In this document: one piece after another, positions 59,794 to 64,000 of the stretch
How positions within the stretch are numbered: position 1 is the stretch's first letter
Layout: each line of letters starts with the position of its first letter
Source of the DNA: Dipteris shenzhenensis
Lineage: Eukaryota > Polypodiophyta > Polypodiopsida > Gleicheniales
Reading direction: 5' to 3' (one strand)
NCBI GenBank assembly: GCA_047967505.1
Contig: CM106541.1
DNA length: 64,000 nucleotides
Position numbers and translations under genes: made by a program
Notes under the pieces: generated by a model
Told to the model about the DNA's origin: nothing
What the model saw: the letters and a program-made list of their open reading frames with translations, nothing else
The model's database searches: none

Positions 59794-61330
59794 CGGTTGT
59801 TCTATCTAAGCCCGAGTGTGAGCCTGGAGCCTGAAGTTTGCTACTATAGCTCTGTGGGAGGAAGTAGAAGCTCTGTTGGGTGACTTTACCTACATCCCAG
59901 TGTGTAGAGACCTTGCAGAAACCTTTGGAAAGTTCTTTGAGTGGTTTTTTGCAAGCTTGCAGGTGGTTTTGGAGAAAAAAGACAATTTTTGATGATCCCC
60001 TGTTCCTTTTCGATGAATGAGAGTTTGGAATGACCTATAGAGGCAACCATTGCCTGATTTTAGTGTCCATTGCACTTAGGAGTTCAAAATCAAATTTATT
60101 ATTGAATTCGGGATCATTTCATTGGATTTTTGAGTCACTGTCTCTGCTTCAACGTTTTTTTGTCAGTGTGTTGGAACTCAAGTTTGAAGAAACCAACCCT
60201 ACCTGTCATCTCTTGCATGATTCCATGGAGATTTGGAGAAGTTTTGTCTCTCTAAGATGCCGAATCATTTGTTTCTCTGTCAAAAATCCATTCAAAGGTT
60301 CAAACATTTGAGTTTTGGATTACAGGTCAATTGCAAGAGTTGACTCCCCATTTCCAATTCATCGGTTGGGATTTTGGAGTTCTAGCAAAAGAGAGATATC
60401 TGTAGATTGTCTTGCTGAGTCCAATTATGCAATGATGCCCATGTTTTGAGGCATCTCAGGTTCTATTTTCACTAGCAGTTATTGCCATGGGGTCGTGATT
60501 TCTTGGATATGCCTTATGTAGATCACTCTGGTTGCATCCTGAGCTATGTGCGCTCATTTGTGGTTTGGATTGGGTTGTAGTGGATGCTTTATAGGCCATT
60601 TGGATGCATTGTGATCCTTGTTGGATGCGCTGATAGGACCAAATTGCCTTGTGGGATGCTTTATTGATGGACATTTAGCACACAGATGTTATTTTATACT
60701 GAGGGAAAGCTTTGACACATTGCAGTTGATGCACTCATAGTGCTATGCTCTCTTGGATGAGACATTATTAATGCTTATGTCCATGGATGGTGTTTATGCT
60801 TGAGGCATTTGGCTCTTATTGGCATTGGGTTTGCCATTGTTTTTTCATTATAGGTTGACATTTTCTTTTGGTCCGGATTTGCTCATATGGATGCATAGTA
60901 TATGCAGATGAGTCAGATGCATTTTGATGCTTTGAGCCTTGAGTTTTGGTGACACTATCCTTCATTAAGGCATACATATTTGGGTGCACCTAGTATTTGG
61001 TGTGATTTCTCTTTTGCAAGTACTAGCATTTTGAATTTTGTTTTATTTTCATCATGGCATTCTCTTTCATGTCTGAAAAGGACTTTTTAGCATTTAAAAG
61101 TTTGATGGGACAAACTTTTCTTTATGGAAAGAACAAATAAGGGATGTGCTTATTCATGGCATCCCATAACTTGTTCTCAAATTTGAATTTGACCCTAAGA
61201 TTCTGAGGATTGCTAGTTGTGTCTCCTTTGAGACTTTTGCAATGGAGATGTTATACAACTTTTCCAATGTGACAATGGATGATTTATCATCAAATGGGAG
61301 GCTCCACAAGATATTAAACCAATCTTCACC
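59794..61330 (+). pseudogene. Leader and gag start of a truncated copia element
   Basis: After the primer-binding site comes about 1.2 kb of leader or intervening sequence without a clear domain. At about 61090-61330 the frame reads KFDGTNFSLWKEQIRDVLIH and, after one stop, KFEFDPKILRIASCVSFETF, the opening motif of plant copia Gag (K-F-x-G-x-N-F-x-x-W). Homology ends soon after, and no zinc knuckle, protease, integrase or polymerase follows before unrelated sequence. This is the 5' end of an element whose remainder has been lost. Confidence 0.65.
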
Positions 61331-61572
61331 ATTTGTTGGTTTGACAATAGATAGAATCTACATATCAACAATACATGCAATCGTCACACTCAACTGTATT
61401 TTTTAATCATACAATACATGCATATCCCATACCTTGATCATTTTGTAAACAAACATCATATGAGCAATCTCAAAAAACACTTGAACACTTTAAAAAGTCA
61501 ACTTTATGTTAAGAATCATTAAATTAACCATACCTTGATCATTTTTTGACCATACTTGAGATTCACATCCTT

Positions 61573-62107
61573 TCAAATACTTTTAAGTGCTTTCTCCATA
61601 TTAGCAACACTCAAATTTGGCTGAAGTTCCTTTAGCTTTGTCTCATAATCTTGCTTGTATAGTGGCTAAAATATATTCCAAAGAAATGAATGAGTACAAT
61701 GAATTAATTAGTTATAATTCAAAAGACATCCATGACGAATGGTATGAAACTTACTGCAAATACCATTCTCCCTAGCATCAGAGATGTCAAAGGATACCAA
61801 GTACTTGATCCTTTACTGCTTTCATTTGCCCTATGCTTTTCAAGTGTCTTTTTTTCTTCCTCAGAAAACAGTGATAAGTACTCATTCTCGTCACATGAAC
61901 ACATTGTCTTCGTGTTGTACAAATAATCCTTGACATTTGTTTTAATAATTGATGTTTCATTAAGGCTGAAAAATAAAAAATACATAGCTTCAAACATATT
62001 AAGAATTGTTCACAAAACCCTTAAAAGCTCAAAAAAAGGTAACACATATAAGCAAGAACTCGCACTTACAGATTGAACCGTTGAAGAGCAACTATTAGCT
62101 TCATTTC
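61573..62107 (-). pseudogene. Three-exon fragment of an unrecognised gene, interrupted by copia LTR
   Basis: On the minus strand: exon A from the LTR edge (62107) to 62070, donor GTAAGTGCG; exon B 61965-61755 between a TTTTTCAG acceptor and GTAAGTTTC donor; exon C 61665-61573 after TATTTTAG, ending in TGA. Phases agree at both joins (two leftover bases, then none). The product reads EMKLIVALQRFN, then NETSIIKTNVKDYL, then SLFSEEEKKTLEKHRANE, then YKQDYETKLKELQPNL. Agreement of phase across two introns argues for a real gene or captured gene piece. The reading upstream of exon A is replaced by the copia LTR. I do not recognise the protein; it could also be the 3' end of a transposon gene. Confidence 0.5.
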
Positions 62108-62277
62108 TGAGAGTGCTCTCAACGGAAGTAAGAATGGAAGAAGCAGAGAGAGAGACAGAGAGCCACACAAGTTTTGGTGGGTGCAGAACCACCCTAATCT
62201 TCTTTTCATTCATTTATATATGTGTTTGAGTATTGTACATAACCGGGGTAAAGGCACAGTGACCTTTAACCCCCACA
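62108..62277 (-). mobile_element. Copia 3' LTR (170 bp), minus strand
   Basis: On the minus strand it starts TGTGGGGG after a polypurine tract and ends CTCTCA. It is the same family as the LTR at 59608-59779. The partner 5' LTR must lie beyond 64000. Confidence 0.85.
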
Positions 62278-62292
62278 ACCTCCCACTTAAAG
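62278..62292 (-). promoter_or_regulatory. Polypurine tract of the minus-strand copia element
   Basis: Minus-strand CTTTAAGTGGGAGGT immediately upstream of the LTR start, the plus-strand primer site for reverse transcription. Confidence 0.75.
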
Positions 62293-62329
62293 GACAATTT
62301 GCCTTTAAGGGAGAACAACCAGTGAGCAT

Positions 62330-64000
62330 ACTATCCAATGCCCATCAATACACGACAATACTCAAACCGTTGACTAGGTAGACTCTTCGTCAGCATATCT
62401 GCAGGGTTATCATCTGTATTGAACCTTGACAAGCTCTATGCGCTTGTCCTCAAGTACCTCCCTGATGAAATGGTACCTGACCTCAATGTGTTTGGTTTTC
62501 GCATGAAAGACTGGATTCCGTGCTAGCTGAATAGCTGAATAGCACTCATGGAATCACTATGCAATGTCGGTACACCTGTATGAATCCCCAAATCTCCCAC
62601 TAGCTGATCAAGCCATATAGCCTCCTTGCAACCCTCTGTGGCTGCACATACTCAGCCTCTGTGGTAGACAAAGCAATGCACTTCTGTGCGTGAGACATCC
62701 ACGACACTGCACCACCTGCAAAGGTGAACACATAACCAGAAGTGGATCTCCTACTATCCACATGCCCTGCATAGTTTGAATCTGTGTACCCAAGTACACG
62801 CATGTCTCCTTTACCAAAGCAGATGCACATCTCCTTGGTACCCTTCATGTACCTCATGATGCACTTAACTGCCTCTCCCAATGCCTTTTTCCTGGATTAG
62901 CCATATACCGGCTAACAACTCCCACTGCAAATGCAATGTCTGGTCTAGTAGCTATCATAGCATACATAAGACTCCCAATTGCTGATGCATAAGGAACCTT
63001 GGCTATCATGGCCCTCTCCTCATCTGATTTGGGACTATCTGTATGACTCAGTTTCACATATGGAGGCAATGGAGTACTCACTGCCTTCCCCCCCTCCATA
63101 TTGAAACGCTGCAATACTTTTGTAACATACTCTTTTTGTGAAAGCCAAAGGAGTTTCCTACTCCGATCACGCGTGATGTGCATACCAAGAATATGACGTG
63201 CAAATCCCAAATCCTTCATATCAAAGGCCTCATGCAACTTGGCCTTTAATGCATCTAGCTCATAAGTATTCTTGCTAGCTAATAGCATATCATCCACATA
63301 TAGTGCCATAATTATTAGACTATTATCCTTAGCCCTTTTAGTGTAGAGGCAGTGATCAATTTCACTCCTTCTAAAACCCTGGGACCGAATGAAAGCATCA
63401 AACTTCTGATACCATTCTCTAGGCGCTTGCTTAAGACCATAGAGACTCTTCTTCAGCTTGCAAACTAAATGCTCTTTGCCCTTTTCTTCAAAGCCTTCCG
63501 GCTGCACCATGTAAATTTCCTCATGCAAATCCCCATGCAAGAAAGCTGTCTTGACATCCATTTGCATAAGCTCCATATCCTCTACTGCCACTAGTCCAAG
63601 CATGCATCTAAGTGTGGTCATCTTCACAACCGGAGAGAATATCTCATCAAAGTCCACACCCTTCTCTTGCTTGAACCCTTTAGCAACCAAACGGGCCTTG
63701 TACCTAGGCACATCATCACCTGTGACCTTCATCTTGTAGACCCATTTACATGGCAATGCGAGGGCAATGCTTTCTTTCCATGTGGCAAAGAAACCAAGTC
63801 CCAAGTCTTATTCTTCATAAGTGAACTCATCTCTGATTGCATAGCATACTCTCACTTGCGTTGATCCTCATGCATCATAGCCTCTCTGTAGCAAGAAGGC
63901 TCCCCGCAATCAGTAAGCATCACATAGTCTACCCCTGGAACAAACCTATCAGGTGGTCTAGACACTCTAGATGATCTTCTCAAGGGCATTTCAGTTTGCT
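62330..64000 (-). pseudogene. Ty1/copia pol (integrase tail, reverse transcriptase, RNase H), broken, runs off window
   Basis: Read from high to low coordinates. The linker after integrase (RSSRVSRPPDRFVPGVDY) is interrupted by a TGA near 63852-63854 and a frame change near 63800. The reverse transcriptase frame 63804-62854 is intact: YKARLVAKGFKQEKGVDFDE, QMDVKTAFLHGDLHEEIYMV, KKSLYGLKQAPREWY and the catalytic YVDD at 63289-63300. A frameshift near 62880 separates it from RNase H (62881-62600), which has GYTDSNYAGH, RRSTSGYVF and ALSTTEAEYV; further frame changes follow before the C-terminal DNPADMLTKSL motif and the stop near 62330. The reverse transcriptase alone looks little decayed, so the insertion is moderately young, but the polyprotein cannot be made. 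Confidence 0.9.

Overview
This is a eukaryotic nuclear window from a land plant. The evidence is a spliced two-exon GT-2-type trihelix transcription factor gene (a plant-specific family), Ty1/copia and gypsy-type retrotransposon debris, a CACTA (En/Spm-type) DNA transposon, a decayed non-LTR element, and long AT-rich intergenic DNA. The species cannot be fixed from sequence. The style (few genes, many old degraded elements) would fit a large-genome plant such as a fern or other non-seed plant, but that is a guess. Many open frames begin at non-ATG codons or are simple-repeat translations, so few are accepted as genes.

Layout. 1-4121: two copies of a strongly purine-rich sequence around a ~1 kb non-coding core, read as a non-autonomous LTR element whose left LTR is cut by the window edge; a truncated inverted copy lies at 20639-22314. 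4122-14500: mostly unrecognised AT-rich DNA with tandem duplications and a gag-like remnant near 11.05 kb. 14.8-20.64 kb: a degraded minus-strand coding region, a 26-bp minisatellite, a small TATA-led plus-strand ORF and a retroviral-type protease remnant. 22.3-36.9 kb: duplicated segments, two unrelated copia fragments (27.5-28.4 kb plus; 30.5-31.0 kb minus) and a GC-rich promoter-like island near 34 kb.

36906-42001: a CACTA element with CACTAC...GTAGTG ends, a CTT target-site duplication, subterminal arrays of a 14-bp palindrome and two divergent genes. The minus-strand gene carries DUF4218- and DUF4216-like parts of a Tnp2-type protein with no visible Tnp2 catalytic core; the plus-strand gene resembles the accessory (TnpA/ORF1-type) gene and has stops. 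This is the best resolved mobile element.

44.3-51.0 kb: the host gene neighbourhood. A tandem-repeat upstream region and a pyrimidine-rich leader with short uORFs precede the trihelix gene (coding exons 47078-47727 and 48918-50430, 720 aa). A four-copy ~250-bp tandem array follows its 3' end. 54.2-57.0 kb: a decayed LINE (coiled-coil ORF1 trace, endonuclease, C-terminal region; no RT core seen). 59608-61330 (plus) and 62108-64000 (minus) are two members of one small-LTR copia family facing each other. Between them lies a three-exon gene fragment whose reading frame is kept across predicted splices and which the minus copia LTR appears to interrupt.
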